Positions 33,661-43,322 of a stretch of 64,000 bases of DNA are shown piece by piece. Position 1 is the first letter of the stretch. Every line of letters begins with the position of its first letter. The stretch comes from Duganella sp. CF402 (GTDB lineage Bacteria; Pseudomonadota; Gammaproteobacteria; Burkholderiales; Burkholderiaceae_D), in the NCBI RefSeq assembly GCF_900109645.1, contig NZ_FOBG01000001.1, positions 3,710,520 through 3,774,519 on the forward strand, written 5' to 3'. The translations under genes were made by a program, and so were the position numbers. Under the pieces are notes generated by a model. The model was not told the origin of the DNA. It ran no database searches and was given only the letters and a program-made list of their open reading frames with translations.

Positions 33661-34962
33661 TCATTCGACGCTGGCAGCCGAACGTGTTTGGGTTTTACAG
33701 CCCCATACCGCGTAAAACAATACGTAAAGTTCGCACGCGCAGGTCAGCAAAAATGACCGTTGCAAACCAATGGTATCTGCGAGCCAGCCTTGTACTACAA
33801 CGAGTGCGCCTCCGGCAATCGCCATAACCAGAAGGCCTGCGCCTTCCTCGGTCAGAGGACCAAGGTCTTTGATGCCGAGAGTGAAAATCGTTGGAAACAT
33901 CACTGAGTGGAAGAGGCCAACAGAAATAAGCGCCCACATTGCAATTTGGCCAGAGCCCAAAGCTGCAATCAGCATGACGACAAAAGCAAAGATTGCCGCC
34001 ATTGCCAAGACTTTCTCGGCAGATGCTCGATTCATTAAGGCGCTCCCGACGAAACGCCCCACCATCATGCCTCCCCAAAGCAGGAACAAGTAGTGTGCAC
34101 CTTGCTCGTGGTTCAGATTGCCGATCTCTGGCTGTGAGGTGAAATTTATGAACAGGTTGGCTACGCCGATCTCAGCGATAAGGTAGATGAAGATGGCTGG
34201 AATACCGAACACCAGGTTTCTGTGCCTCCACAATGACAGTGTTCCCCGCTGTTCTGCGGAAGCACGCATACCAGAACCGTGAAGTGCTGGCAGCGGAAAG
34301 CGCGCTATGACCAATGCAAGCATAACCAAAACAGCTGCAACGATCAGATACGGTAGTTGAACTGCTTGAGCATCGGCCAACCTTTCAGATGAGGTGAGCA
34401 CATGACCGGCTTCCGCAGTTCCAGCGGCTGAGCGCCCTAAGATCAAATAAGCACCAAATAGTGGCGCCAATGTCGTTCCGAGCGAATTGAATGCTTGTAC
34501 TAGGTTCAAGCGGGCTGACGCGGTCTCTGGTGTGCCCACAACTGCAACGTAGGGATTTGCGGAAACCTGTAGCAGAGTGATCCCACAGGCGATGACGAAC
34601 AAGGCACACAACGTTGCGACGTAGGACGGCAGCCGTGCGGCAGGAATCATCATTAGCGCCCCAATCGCCATAATTATGAGGCCAGTGACCATCGACATCT
34701 GATAGCCAATTCGCTCAATCAACCGTGCAGATGGAATCGATGCGAAGAAGTACGCGATGAACCATACGGACTCAATCAGCGTGGTCTGCGTGTAGTTAAG
34801 ATCGAAGACGCTGCGTAGGTGCGGCAGCAGCGTATTGTTGATGACGGTTATAAATCCCCAAGTGAAGAAGAGACTGGTAAGCAGCGAAAGAACCGCGTTC
34901 GGATTTGTTACGCCGGCCGTAAATTCGGTCGTCCGATCGGAGGTGGAAAATGGGGCTGGCAT
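33661..34962 (-). CDS. FucP-family sugar MFS transporter
   Basis: 433-residue permease of the FucP branch (fucose, glucose/galactose:H+ symporters), with 12 hydrophobic helices. Marks: SLFFTWGFITVINNTLLPHL in TM1, FFASIPSARLIERIGYQMSM, the helix with ITLLQVSANPYVAVVGTPET and ARLNLVQAFNSLGTTLAPLFG. The start at 34962 is reasonable (MPAPFSTSDRTTEF before TM1). The stop lies 3 bp from R1-B, so the region beyond was rearranged, though the C-terminus looks complete. It faces away from the GntR pair. With the uronate genes to the right it may carry glucuronate or a related sugar (inference). Confidence 0.88.
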   Translation of the reverse strand: MPAPFSTSDRTTEFTAGVTNPNAVLSLLTSLFFTWGFITVINNTLLPHLRSVFDLNYTQTTLIESVWFIAYFFASIPSARLIERIGYQMSMVTGLIIMAIGALMMIPAARLPSYVATLCALFVIACGITLLQVSANPYVAVVGTPETASARLNLVQAFNSLGTTLAPLFGAYLILGRSAAGTAEAGHVLTSSERLADAQAVQLPYLIVAAVLVMLALVIARFPLPALHGSGMRASAEQRGTLSLWRHRNLVFGIPAIFIYLIAEIGVANLFINFTSQPEIGNLNHEQGAHYLFLLWGGMMVGRFVGSALMNRASAEKVLAMAAIFAFVVMLIAALGSGQIAMWALISVGLFHSVMFPTIFTLGIKDLGPLTEEGAGLLVMAIAGGALVVVQGWLADTIGLQRSFLLTCACELYVLFYAVWGCKTQTRSAASVE

Positions 34963-35426
34963 AGTGATCTTAAGTAAATGAAATATCAGAGATGTTATGG
35001 CATGATCTCTTGAAATCCCAATGCAAAAGCAAGCGGTCGTAATGCCATTTCAGCATAGCGATCGACAGCGCTGCATATGCCAGCTGCCGTTAAGACACCA
35101 GCACTGGCTATCTCGGAAATACATTGGAGTCGCGCCATCTCGCGCTAGCTCGAAACCGTCTAACTCATACAGAGCCTCGGCATCGACTTGGCGAACCGGA
35201 CAATGCACCTTGACAGTTGGCAAAGGCCCGGTGGTTTCAACAACACTGCTTCGGGAGTTATCCTATTTGGGTGTGATTAGGTCGTGAAATATTAGTGCAA
35301 CAATGCAGCACCTCTGATATATTTACCAGTCAGGGGTACAACTTGCCCATCTGCAAAGCATTTGGTGAAGGATCATTCACATCCCAGATGTCAGAAAATT
35401 GGTCGTCCACAAGGTAGAACACAGCG
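34963..35426. other. Divergent regulatory region, transporter/GntR
   Basis: About 460 bp with no gene I can support. It contains TTAGTGCAAC at 35292-35301, one of three occurrences of a TTAGTGC(A/G)(A/T)C motif near uronate genes. Confidence 0.4.
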
Positions 35427-36164
35427 ATGGATTGGGAAAATCCTCAACCTCAATTTGAACTCGACAAGACACAGAACGCCGCAAATCAGGTCTATCTGCA
35501 TTTGCGTGAGCAGATCTTGCGCATGGGGCTCAAGCCAGGAACCCCGTTATCCCGGGCTGAATTAGCCAGCTATTATGGGGTCTCCGGTACGCCGGTCCGT
35601 GACGCGACTTTGCGTCTTGCGGAGGAAGGCCTCGTTGATATCTTTCCTCAGCATGGAACCCGGGTTAGCGGCATCGATATCGATGCTGCCAAGCATGCCC
35701 ATTTTCTTCGTCTCTCCCTAGAATTGGAGATTGCGCGAAAGTTGTCTGGCGAAACCGACCGATCGCTGGTCAACGAGCTGTATGCGCTAATCGAAAAGCA
35801 GCGAGGCTTTCTAAAAATGCAGAACTTTGATGGCTTCGTATTTGTCGACCTCGAGTTCCATCACCGACTGTTTGTTGCGGCTCAGATGGAAGATTTGTGG
35901 GTGCTCATGCGCTCTAAGAGCGGTCATCTGGATCGGCTACGACGCATGCATGTGCCTCTCAATGGAAAAGCAGATGCGGTATTGCAGGAACATACTGATT
36001 TGGTTTCCGCGATCGAGAAAGGTAGCGCTTATGGCGCCGAAGCTGTTGTGCGTCGCCATCTGTCAGGCACGATGTCAAAACTGCGTGCATTGCGCGAACG
36101 ATATCCTGGCTTGCTGATTCCTGAATCGACTGTGCCGCCGGAGCTGATTACTTCCAGTCCGTGA
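35427..36164 (+). CDS. GntR/FadR-type regulator (FCD domain), first of a tandem pair
   Basis: 245-residue GntR regulator of the FadR subgroup: an N-terminal winged HTH (QILRMGLKPGTPLSRAELAS, YYGVSGTPVRDATLRLAEEG) and a C-terminal all-helical FCD ligand domain (LRLSLELEIARKL, FVDLEFHHRLFVAA, RRHLSG). The HxxF and terminal His residues of FCD metal-binding sites are visible. Regulators of this group commonly repress hexuronate genes (ExuR/UxuR-like), which suits the locus. It is followed after 50 bp by a clear paralogue. Confidence 0.88.
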   Translation: MDWENPQPQFELDKTQNAANQVYLHLREQILRMGLKPGTPLSRAELASYYGVSGTPVRDATLRLAEEGLVDIFPQHGTRVSGIDIDAAKHAHFLRLSLELEIARKLSGETDRSLVNELYALIEKQRGFLKMQNFDGFVFVDLEFHHRLFVAAQMEDLWVLMRSKSGHLDRLRRMHVPLNGKADAVLQEHTDLVSAIEKGSAYGAEAVVRRHLSGTMSKLRALRERYPGLLIPESTVPPELITSSP

Positions 36165-36214
36165 GTATTTTTTGATCTCGTCAAACTTTAACTTAACCTA
36201 GCAATTACGCTTCA

Positions 36215-36913
36215 ATGTCTCTCGGTCCATTTCAAACTCCGTTCCGCCTTGACCGCAGTCGCAATGCGGCAGCTCAAGTTTTCGACCACTTGCGCGAACT
36301 GATTACGACCCTGGAGTTGAAACCTGGCGAGTCTTTGCAGCGTAATGACCTCTCTGATTACTACGGTCTTTCGTCGACGCCTGTTCGTGACGCACTGACT
36401 AAACTTAGTGATGAGCGATTGGTGGATATCTATCCGCAGCAAGCCACTGTGGTACGAGCGATTGACTTACACTCTGCAAAACAAGCGCAATTTCTTCGCT
36501 TGTCCCTTGAGCTTGAGATCGTGGCACAACTAGCCCAACAAGTGACACCCCAGCTGGTGGCAACGCTTGGCAATTTTATTTCGCAGCAAGAGTTTGCGCT
36601 TTCCCAAGGTGACTACGAGACGTTTGTTAAGGCGGATATGGCCTTTCATCGACAGATGTTCGCTGCGGCCAATGTTGAGGAATTGTGGCGCTGGGTGCGC
36701 CAACAAAGTGGCAACCTCGATAGGCTTCGTCGCTTGCATTTGCCGATCGAAGGCAAGGCGACGCGAGTACTCGCCGACCACTCCGGCATTCTTGCAGCAA
36801 TTGATGCCGGCGACAGTGATCAGGCAATGAGTAAGGTGCGGCAGCACTTATCAGGCACGTTGTCGCAATTGGATGCGATACGCAAGAAGTATCCTGACTA
36901 TTTACTTGGGTAA
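36215..36913 (+). CDS. GntR/FadR-type regulator (FCD domain), second of a tandem pair
   Basis: 232-residue paralogue of the preceding gene, similar over its whole length (FRLDRSRNAAAQVFDHLREL versus FELDKTQNAANQVYLHLREQ; both have YYGxSxTPVRDA and FLRLSLELEI). The FCD domain retains MAFHRQMFAAANVEELW and KVRQHLSG. The pair looks like a local duplication followed by divergence, perhaps for two different uronate-derived effectors, or for a heterodimer. Both share the strand, with a 50-bp gap, so co-transcription is likely. No operator is assigned. Confidence 0.88.
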   Translation: MSLGPFQTPFRLDRSRNAAAQVFDHLRELITTLELKPGESLQRNDLSDYYGLSSTPVRDALTKLSDERLVDIYPQQATVVRAIDLHSAKQAQFLRLSLELEIVAQLAQQVTPQLVATLGNFISQQEFALSQGDYETFVKADMAFHRQMFAAANVEELWRWVRQQSGNLDRLRRLHLPIEGKATRVLADHSGILAAIDAGDSDQAMSKVRQHLSGTLSQLDAIRKKYPDYLLG

Positions 36914-36969
36914 CGGATAGCCTTCACAACAAATACGTCGATCACAAGGTGCTGGCCCTGAGGCCGTTT

Positions 36970-38052
36970 TCAGTAAGGTGGCGAATTTCTCTTCTTTTTA
37001 TCCGATGTCGCTGCGGGTGGGCCCGTCTCCAGACGTTGAACCTTGGCAGTTAGGTTGACGACTTTTTCCTGAAGACTCAGAATCTGTTTTTTAGCATCAT
37101 CACTTTGACGATTACTGGAACGCACTGCATCGAGCAGTTCTGCTTGCCATTTATCTCCAGCTTCGTTATTTGACCTGTCCTGCTGATAGCCCAACACGGA
37201 CACTATCAAGGCCACTGCGGCGAGAAGTGCAGAGATTACAACTGACCACACGGCTATCTGAACCTGGTGACGTGTAGACTCGTCCGCCTTCTTATCGCGC
37301 TCATCAAGTTGCTCTAATAACGTAGTGGCTGCTTCAGCGAGATCCTTGAGTGTCTTGGCGGAATCAGCTGTCATTTGCCCTGTCAAGCGAACCATGTCTA
37401 GTTCTTCACTGCGCTCACGACGTTGGCGAGCAAACTGTTCCGCTACATGGTTTGACAGTTCCACGTGCGGCGCTGTTCGAATTTCATGACCGGCCACCAA
37501 TCGATCATACGCATTTAACGTCGCCCCTAACGCAAACGAACTCTTACGTACGTTACCGAAAATGTCATCGCTGGATTTAAGTGCATTTTCATGCATTTCA
37601 CGCATTTGTTGGTGGTGCCGTTCGGACGTGTGCTTAAGCACGCGATCTAAGTACGTTGTGGCATCTTCATCAGCAGCTTGCGGTAGAGGAGCGTCTGTCG
37701 ACTTTTCCTGTGAACGAAGTAGTATCTTTAGATAGCTCTTGGAGATGCTCTCTACTTCCTCGTCAGACAATTGAGAAATCTCATCTGCACTTGGTGGCTG
37801 TCGTTTCTCTTTAAATCCGGTGGACTCGATGAGACTAGAAATTAGCGGAATAAAGGCCCGAACGCGGGCGTGCGGGTGGGGTATCGAGAGCTTACTTAAT
37901 TCAGTAAAATCGCTGACACGCATCCCATACAAAAACAGCACTCCCATTGACGTCGGTACGTTGGATACAGGGCCAAAAAGCTTGTCGATATCAACGCCCT
38001 TGGTTTTTCCAGCCTTAGGATCGCTATCGGAGTTTGGACTATCCTGTGCCAT
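36970..38052 (-). CDS. Hypothetical membrane-anchored coiled-coil protein
   Basis: 360 residues, no family recognised. The N-terminal ~260 residues are soluble and helical, with charged stretches (QFARQRRERSEELDMVRLTG, ATTLLEQLDERDKKADEST). One clear transmembrane helix follows at ~268-292 (IAVWSVVISALLAAVALIVSVLGY). After it come a heptad-like coiled coil (KKQILSLQEKVVNLTAKVQRLE) and a basic tail. The layout resembles a signal-anchored sensor or scaffold, and similar single-gene proteins occur in defence or accessory loci, but nothing here assigns a role. It stands alone between regulators, on the minus strand, with lower GC than the catabolic genes. Confidence 0.7.
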   Translation of the reverse strand: MAQDSPNSDSDPKAGKTKGVDIDKLFGPVSNVPTSMGVLFLYGMRVSDFTELSKLSIPHPHARVRAFIPLISSLIESTGFKEKRQPPSADEISQLSDEEVESISKSYLKILLRSQEKSTDAPLPQAADEDATTYLDRVLKHTSERHHQQMREMHENALKSSDDIFGNVRKSSFALGATLNAYDRLVAGHEIRTAPHVELSNHVAEQFARQRRERSEELDMVRLTGQMTADSAKTLKDLAEAATTLLEQLDERDKKADESTRHQVQIAVWSVVISALLAAVALIVSVLGYQQDRSNNEAGDKWQAELLDAVRSSNRQSDDAKKQILSLQEKVVNLTAKVQRLETGPPAATSDKKKRNSPPY

Positions 38053-38276
38053 TTTTTAGTTGAATAATTTGAGTCGGCGACTGACGAAAGTGCATTCGGG
38101 TGAGGTGCGGATTCTCTACCATTTGGCGGTATGCCGTACAACTGGTGCCCAGCTCACATTCGTGCGGTGGGGCTGGGGATGCGAACACAATATCACAAGA
38201 GTTAGCTGAAATCATTCTGGTGAAATGCGAGACTTCGTGGTTATGAGAGCTTCGTTGTTATAGCCGATGCATCCCA

Positions 38277-39257
38277 TTAATCTCGACGCAGTAATCGTAA
38301 AGTGGGCCGCTGCATCGCACGCTCGTCCGCCAATGCTTCCTCCAATGCCAGGACCATCGCTTCAGTACTAGGCGATGGGATATGGCCGCGGCGAGTGATG
38401 ATGCCATAAGATCCCATCTGCAGGTCTAAGCTGAATGGTAGTGCGACTAAATCAGCTGCTTCGATATTCGCTCGAACCAGTTCAGGTGGCAATGCTATGA
38501 GCATATCGGTCGTTTCGAGCAATGAGAGAATAAGTGGAAGGTCCTGAGTTTCGATGGTGTCTTTCGGCAGTCCAACTCCCTGTGACAGAAGACGGGAAGT
38601 GAGCCTCTCTCTAAAGACGCTACCTGCCGGCGGCAGTATCCACGGCATTTCCATGAGTTCGGATAAACATAGATCGTGGCGCCCATCAAAAGGATGGCCT
38701 TTGCGAACGATGACTTGATGCTCTTCATCGGTGATCGGGATGAAATTCAACGCGGGCACATCTTGTGCGTCCGTGATACGACCAAGGACAATATCAAGCT
38801 GACCATCTAGCAGCCGCTCGACCATAGGCTTACTGATGCCTAGTTCAATGACCAGGTTTGTATTTATACAGTGAGTCTTAAAAATCCTGATTGCACGAGA
38901 GAGGATTCCCGTGGCCGGCGAGAGCACGCTTCCTATATCAACTCTGCCACTAAATCCTTCTAGTAGTTGAAAGATTTCCAAATGGGCAGCTCCCATCTCG
39001 GCGAGTACAATACCTGCGCGACGGATGAGAAGCTTTCCTGCCCATGTTGGTTTGACGCCGCGCGTGGAGCGCTCCAGAAGCTGGACACCCAGAACGTGCT
39101 CAAGATTGGCGATCAATCTGGATGCTGCTGGTTGAGTAAGATTGGCCGCTTTGGATGCGGTTGCGATCGACGCATGCAGACCAAGTTCGGATAACAAAAT
39201 GAGATGTTTCATTTTGAGATGACTACGTACGAAGCGCTCACAGGCGAGGTTTTGCAT
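38277..39257 (-). CDS. LysR-type regulator near uronate genes
   Basis: 326-residue LysR regulator. The N-terminal extension MQNLACERFVRSHLKMKHLI is common in the LysR subgroup controlling sugar-acid and aromatic genes. HTH: HASIATASKAANLTQPAASRLI. The effector domain includes LDGQLDIVLGRITD and LPPELVRANIEAADLVALPF. It is transcribed with the small gene at 39268-39519 (10 bp gap), downstream of the large TonB receptor but separated from it by a terminator. Likely target: the receptor or the glucarate/glucuronidase operon on the other side (inference). Confidence 0.87.
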   Translation of the reverse strand: MQNLACERFVRSHLKMKHLILLSELGLHASIATASKAANLTQPAASRLIANLEHVLGVQLLERSTRGVKPTWAGKLLIRRAGIVLAEMGAAHLEIFQLLEGFSGRVDIGSVLSPATGILSRAIRIFKTHCINTNLVIELGISKPMVERLLDGQLDIVLGRITDAQDVPALNFIPITDEEHQVIVRKGHPFDGRHDLCLSELMEMPWILPPAGSVFRERLTSRLLSQGVGLPKDTIETQDLPLILSLLETTDMLIALPPELVRANIEAADLVALPFSLDLQMGSYGIITRRGHIPSPSTEAMVLALEEALADERAMQRPTLRLLRRD

Positions 39258-39267
39258 ATACGACTCC

Positions 39268-39519
39268 CTATCTATCAGAGTAAATGACGGTCAGACGAAT
39301 CGGGTCGTTGGATACTTCCACTTCAATCTTGCTTGAGCGTTTACCACCTGTCTCGACCGGAAGGGGTTCGGTTCGCATCCTGATCTCTACGCCGTGCATT
39401 CTTACGGTCTTCAGCGGTAGATCGGGATCGTCAAGCTGGTCGTCTACTGGCTTTTGCACGCCCCAGTAGGCAATATCGACGGCCACGGGCAATTGCATTC
39501 GAAAGATCGGGCGAGGCAT
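39268..39519 (-). CDS. Small hypothetical protein upstream of LysR
   Basis: 83 residues with a start at 39519 (MPRPIFRMQLPVAVDIAYWG) behind AAGGTGCTGCTTC. The longer frame from 39606 begins inside the terminator hairpin and is rejected. The protein is short, beta-rich and ends SNDPIRLTVIYSDR, with no signal peptide or cysteine. No family is recognised; the PRPIFR start and paired beta-strand pattern suggest a compact domain. The 10-bp gap to the LysR gene suggests one transcript. Confidence 0.5.
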   Translation of the reverse strand: MPRPIFRMQLPVAVDIAYWGVQKPVDDQLDDPDLPLKTVRMHGVEIRMRTEPLPVETGGKRSSKIEVEVSNDPIRLTVIYSDR

Positions 39520-39580
39520 GAAGCAGCACCTTAGATAATGATTTGGACGAACTGCAGAGGTTTGGGGAATGGATGGGGAG

Positions 39581-39612
39581 AAAAAAACTGGCAGTGCGCA
39601 ATGCACTGCCAG
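39581..39612 (-). terminator. Intrinsic terminator of the large TonB receptor gene
   Basis: Read on the minus strand: CTGGCAGTGC, loop of 5, GCACTGCCAG (39612-39588), followed by seven T (39587-39581). It is a textbook rho-independent terminator ~80 bp past the receptor stop. Confidence 0.88.
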
Positions 39613-39689
39613 AAAAGTCCTGAGACCACTGGAGTGGGAGACCGAAATCTCAGGCAGACAGCCAGGCCAGACCTGGCCTGGAGACTTCT

Positions 39690-42600
39690 TTAAAACTTCA
39701 TGCGCAGGCCAACCGAATAGATACGGCCACCGCTGTTGATCGCTTCCGTTGCGTTGGTGTACTGGTTGTAGTAACGCAGTTTTGCGTTATTGGCGTTTGC
39801 GATATTGAAGGTCAGGGTTGGCCAGCCATCGCGATCCAGCACGCGCTCCAGATCGACGTTCGACGAGAAATCGAGCTGTTTGAACGATTCACGGAAGATG
39901 GCCGCTTGCGTCACGCCGTTCTGATTGGCACCAGTCACCTGGAAACCGTCCGAATACGTATGCGAGAGGCGAGCCATGTAGCCGTCACGCTCGAAGTACA
40001 GGGTGAAGTTGTTCGATTTCTTCGGAACGCCCAAGGCGACAAACGCGCCGCCAGCTTCGCCACTTGCTTTCTGGTTCACATAGGTGAAATTCTCGTTGAA
40101 GCCGAAACCTTTGATTGGCAGCCACTTATCGAGCGGTTGCACCCAGCCCAATTCCACGCCCTTTACGTCCAGGTGCCCTTCCGCGTTACGAGTCTGGGTC
40201 ATCACAACGGTTGCAACATCAGCACCACCACGTGCGTCCAGTGCGACTTTCTGGGTAGGGGTCAAGCTGTTGTAGTTGACGCCGTAAGCAGCCAAGGCGC
40301 TGAAAGGCATGGTCACGTTGTTCGCAACGGTCAAGCCTTTGATTCGCTTGTCGAACAGGGTCGCCGAAACATAGCCCTCTCGTCCGGTGTACCACTCGAT
40401 GCCAACGTCGAGATTATTCGAAGTGAACGGCTCCAGGTTTGGATTGCCGATCGAACCGACGTCGGCCGAAGTGGAGGTAAACGTGATGCCTGGACGCAGC
40501 AGCGTTGGATCAGCACGGGTCATCGACTTCGATACAGCTGCGCGCAGCACAATGTCTTTGCGTAGGTTGTAAGCTATGCTACCCGACGGAAGCACGTTGC
40601 TGTAGGTGCGATCCTGATATACCCAGTTCGCAACATCTGGATAACGGCCACCGTTCAGCAGTGCGCTGGTATTACGCGGATCAGGCAGGACGGTGTAGGC
40701 ACCCACGGTTTGCTTAGTGCGCGCATAGCGAACACCAGCGTTGTAACGCAAACTGTTGCCGTCCAAGTCAAGCTCACCATTGGTGTCCACGAAGGCGCCG
40801 GAAATGCTCTCATGGATATATGCAGAAGGCGTGGTCAGCGCAGTCGCAGCGGTTTCCAACGTCGAGTTATGGAACTGGCTGTAGTTGGTAGCCGAGGAGA
40901 ACTTGTTCCAGTCCATCGTTACATAGCCGTCAGGACCAGGCATCAGATAACCAGGCAACGCGTTGGCTGGTACCAGCGAACCTGCGAAAGTCGGAGTACC
41001 CGCTTGTCCGGCGGTGTATCCGGTACCGTAACCAGGGAACAGCGCGGAGGCGCTAGCACCTGGCGTGCTGGCGCCGTTGCAGTTCGCCATCGTATTCGGT
41101 GCAGGCAGCACGATCGAGGGGTTGTTGCCACAAGTCGATGCCTGATAAGCAATCGAGTTGTCGTAGTTATGAATACGACGTTCCCAGTCATCATAGGAAA
41201 GCCCTACCTTGACGTTGAACGCCTTGTCGCCATAGCTCAGGTCGCTACGTGCACCTTTGGTTTTCGAAAGACGGCGCTCGTCCTGAATCTGTACGCGGGT
41301 GATGCCATCGACCCAGCCGAAGCTCTTTGGATCATTCAGGTTCGCAGCACTCTGAATCTCTGGCGTCCCGGTAGGGTTGCTATAGTGAACCAGACCTGGT
41401 TGAGTTGCCAGAATTATCGTTGGCATCTCGCGATGGAACAAACTTTGCCCGTAGTTAGCTTGTGCGTTCAACTTGAGCTTGTCGCTTAGCTTCCACTCCA
41501 TACCCGGATTGAGGTTATAGGTATAACCATCTTCGCGGAACATGCGGTATTCCAGGAAGTTGTACGCATTCGCGAAGTCGGCCGAAGTTACCACGCAACC
41601 CTTGGAGCAATCGGAGCGATCGACCTGGTAGTTGGTCGGGATGATGCCACTGCTGCGCACGACGAAGTTCATGTCAGTGCGCTCGTACTGCGCGTTGTTC
41701 GCGGAGTACAGCGTATCGAGATAGAAGTGCAGATCCTTCGTGGGGCGGTATTCAGCGCTGATAATGCCGGTGGTGCGCTCGTTGTTGCCATGATCGGTCA
41801 TCGGACGTGCCAGGCGCGGGAGATAGCCGTTGTCGATTGCATCGATGCTCACGCCAGGGTTGTGCGCCAGCAGGAAAGCCTGGTCGATTGGGGTGCCAGC
41901 GACCAGCCCGCCGCCCGCATTGGCCGGTACTACCGCCGGAATGGTCCAGTTGCCACCCCCGGTGCCGTTGCGATTGGCAGACGTGCTTTGCGCTGCGCTT
42001 AGGTTTGGATTTGTCCAGCCGATGGCTTCCCACGATTTGCTGTAGCGCTGGGTATTTGCATACGACACGCCGGCCAGAATACCGAACGTCTCACCCCAGG
42101 TCTTGCTTGCTACGACCGAACCCTTCGGATACGCCTTGCCTGCATCCTGCGAGTAGGCGCCGTCCAAGCTCAGCGCAACATATTGGCCTTCTTTATCGAA
42201 AGGACGTGCACTGCGGATATCCACGGTGCCGGCTGCGCCGCCTTCGGACTGTGACGCATTAGGGCTCTTACTCACGGTCAGTTTGGTGAACAGGTCTGTC
42301 GGCAGGATGTTCAGATCGAGGTCACGGCCACCACCAGTCGCTACGCCAACGGACGACCAGGACGAACTCACCGGCGAGAATGGCGCACCATTCAAAGTCA
42401 CTTTGGTGAACGAAGGGCCCAGGCCGCGGATCTGGACCGTCGTACCTTCGCCGGCGATGTTGCGGCCAATTTGAATGCCGGGAATGCGGTTCAGGGACTC
42501 TGCAATATTACTATCCGGGAATTTGCCGATGTCTTCGGCGAACACCGCATCCTGAAAGCCTGTCGCGCGTTGCTTGTCGCGGGCCGAGGTTTGCAGGGCG

Positions 42601-42827
42601 GCGCGGTAACCGCTCACCACGATCGCCTGCATCGGTTCTTGTATTTGCGCTGCCGGCGCTGCAGCAGCTTCGGTCGAACTGGCATCAGCCGGTGCTTGCT
42701 GTGCGACTGGTGCTGCATCTACTGGGGCCTGCTGTGCGTATGCTTGGGCAATCAGACCAGCGAGTAGCGACAGCCCAATAACAGGGCGTTTGGCGCGCAC
42801 GGCTGATGATTTATTCGAGTGATACAT
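39690..42827 (-). CDS. Large TonB-dependent receptor
   Basis: 1045-residue outer-membrane receptor. The start at 42827 (MYHSNKSSAVRAKRPVIGLS) is behind AAGGGAGACATCT; 57 upstream codons of the frame are rejected. The signal peptide ends at AYAQ. An Ala/Pro-rich linker is followed by a TonB-box-like MQAIVVSGYRAALQTSA, then the plug (FPDSNIAESLNRIPGIQIGR, GEGTTVQIRGLGPSFTKVTL) and the barrel, which ends YSVGLRMKF with the aromatic residue needed for insertion. The GYRAALQTS style is typical of receptors for plant oligosaccharides in xanthomonads and relatives. It diverges from the glucarate dehydratase/GH115 operon, so it probably imports glucuronoxylan fragments. Confidence 0.92.
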   Translation of the reverse strand: MYHSNKSSAVRAKRPVIGLSLLAGLIAQAYAQQAPVDAAPVAQQAPADASSTEAAAAPAAQIQEPMQAIVVSGYRAALQTSARDKQRATGFQDAVFAEDIGKFPDSNIAESLNRIPGIQIGRNIAGEGTTVQIRGLGPSFTKVTLNGAPFSPVSSSWSSVGVATGGGRDLDLNILPTDLFTKLTVSKSPNASQSEGGAAGTVDIRSARPFDKEGQYVALSLDGAYSQDAGKAYPKGSVVASKTWGETFGILAGVSYANTQRYSKSWEAIGWTNPNLSAAQSTSANRNGTGGGNWTIPAVVPANAGGGLVAGTPIDQAFLLAHNPGVSIDAIDNGYLPRLARPMTDHGNNERTTGIISAEYRPTKDLHFYLDTLYSANNAQYERTDMNFVVRSSGIIPTNYQVDRSDCSKGCVVTSADFANAYNFLEYRMFREDGYTYNLNPGMEWKLSDKLKLNAQANYGQSLFHREMPTIILATQPGLVHYSNPTGTPEIQSAANLNDPKSFGWVDGITRVQIQDERRLSKTKGARSDLSYGDKAFNVKVGLSYDDWERRIHNYDNSIAYQASTCGNNPSIVLPAPNTMANCNGASTPGASASALFPGYGTGYTAGQAGTPTFAGSLVPANALPGYLMPGPDGYVTMDWNKFSSATNYSQFHNSTLETAATALTTPSAYIHESISGAFVDTNGELDLDGNSLRYNAGVRYARTKQTVGAYTVLPDPRNTSALLNGGRYPDVANWVYQDRTYSNVLPSGSIAYNLRKDIVLRAAVSKSMTRADPTLLRPGITFTSTSADVGSIGNPNLEPFTSNNLDVGIEWYTGREGYVSATLFDKRIKGLTVANNVTMPFSALAAYGVNYNSLTPTQKVALDARGGADVATVVMTQTRNAEGHLDVKGVELGWVQPLDKWLPIKGFGFNENFTYVNQKASGEAGGAFVALGVPKKSNNFTLYFERDGYMARLSHTYSDGFQVTGANQNGVTQAAIFRESFKQLDFSSNVDLERVLDRDGWPTLTFNIANANNAKLRYYNQYTNATEAINSGGRIYSVGLRMKF

Positions 42828-43322
42828 AGATGTCTCCCTTTTTTGGCGTGAGCCAAAGGCATTTAAGTTATTCGTCGCGTACCTAACCTGATGATCGTGA
42901 ACTGCAACGATGAGGTGAAGATGTTTGCGTTTCTGCATCGACATGCAAATACTAACCGACAAATCGGCGTAATGTTTTAGTGCGTCGCGAAATAGCAACG
43001 GAGAAACAATAAATATTTCAAAATTTTCCCAAAGCAGGGATCTTTGCTGTCAATTAGTAGCTGAAATGGCATCGAAATAGCCCCTTATCGATATCGAAAT
43101 GGATATGTACCGATATCTTTTTATAGCAATACATCCTTTATCTGCAGGCTTTTTGCCCTCAAAGCCCTGTTTTTCTTCAAAAGAATGAATCATTTGCCTA
43201 TAAGTGGCGGATCGTAATATATTAGTGCATCCGTTGTGTGGTTTTAGCATGTCGATGATCAAGACTTGAATCGGCTCATCAACCTCGCACAGCACTGATC
43301 CCTCTAACAATGAGTAGAAACA
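42828..43322. promoter_or_regulatory. Divergent promoter region, TonB receptor/glucarate operon
   Basis: About 495 bp with no gene. It has AT-rich segments and TTAGTGCGTC (42977-42986) and TTAGTGCATC (43222-43231) in the same orientation. A run with several TATCGATATC-like pieces lies near 43085-43120. Both operons should start here; exact -10/-35 sites are not assigned. Confidence 0.45.

Noticed and set aside
39520..39606. Longer start for the small protein upstream of LysR
   Set aside because: The extra codons lie in the terminator hairpin of the TonB receptor gene; the start at 39519 has its own ribosome site.
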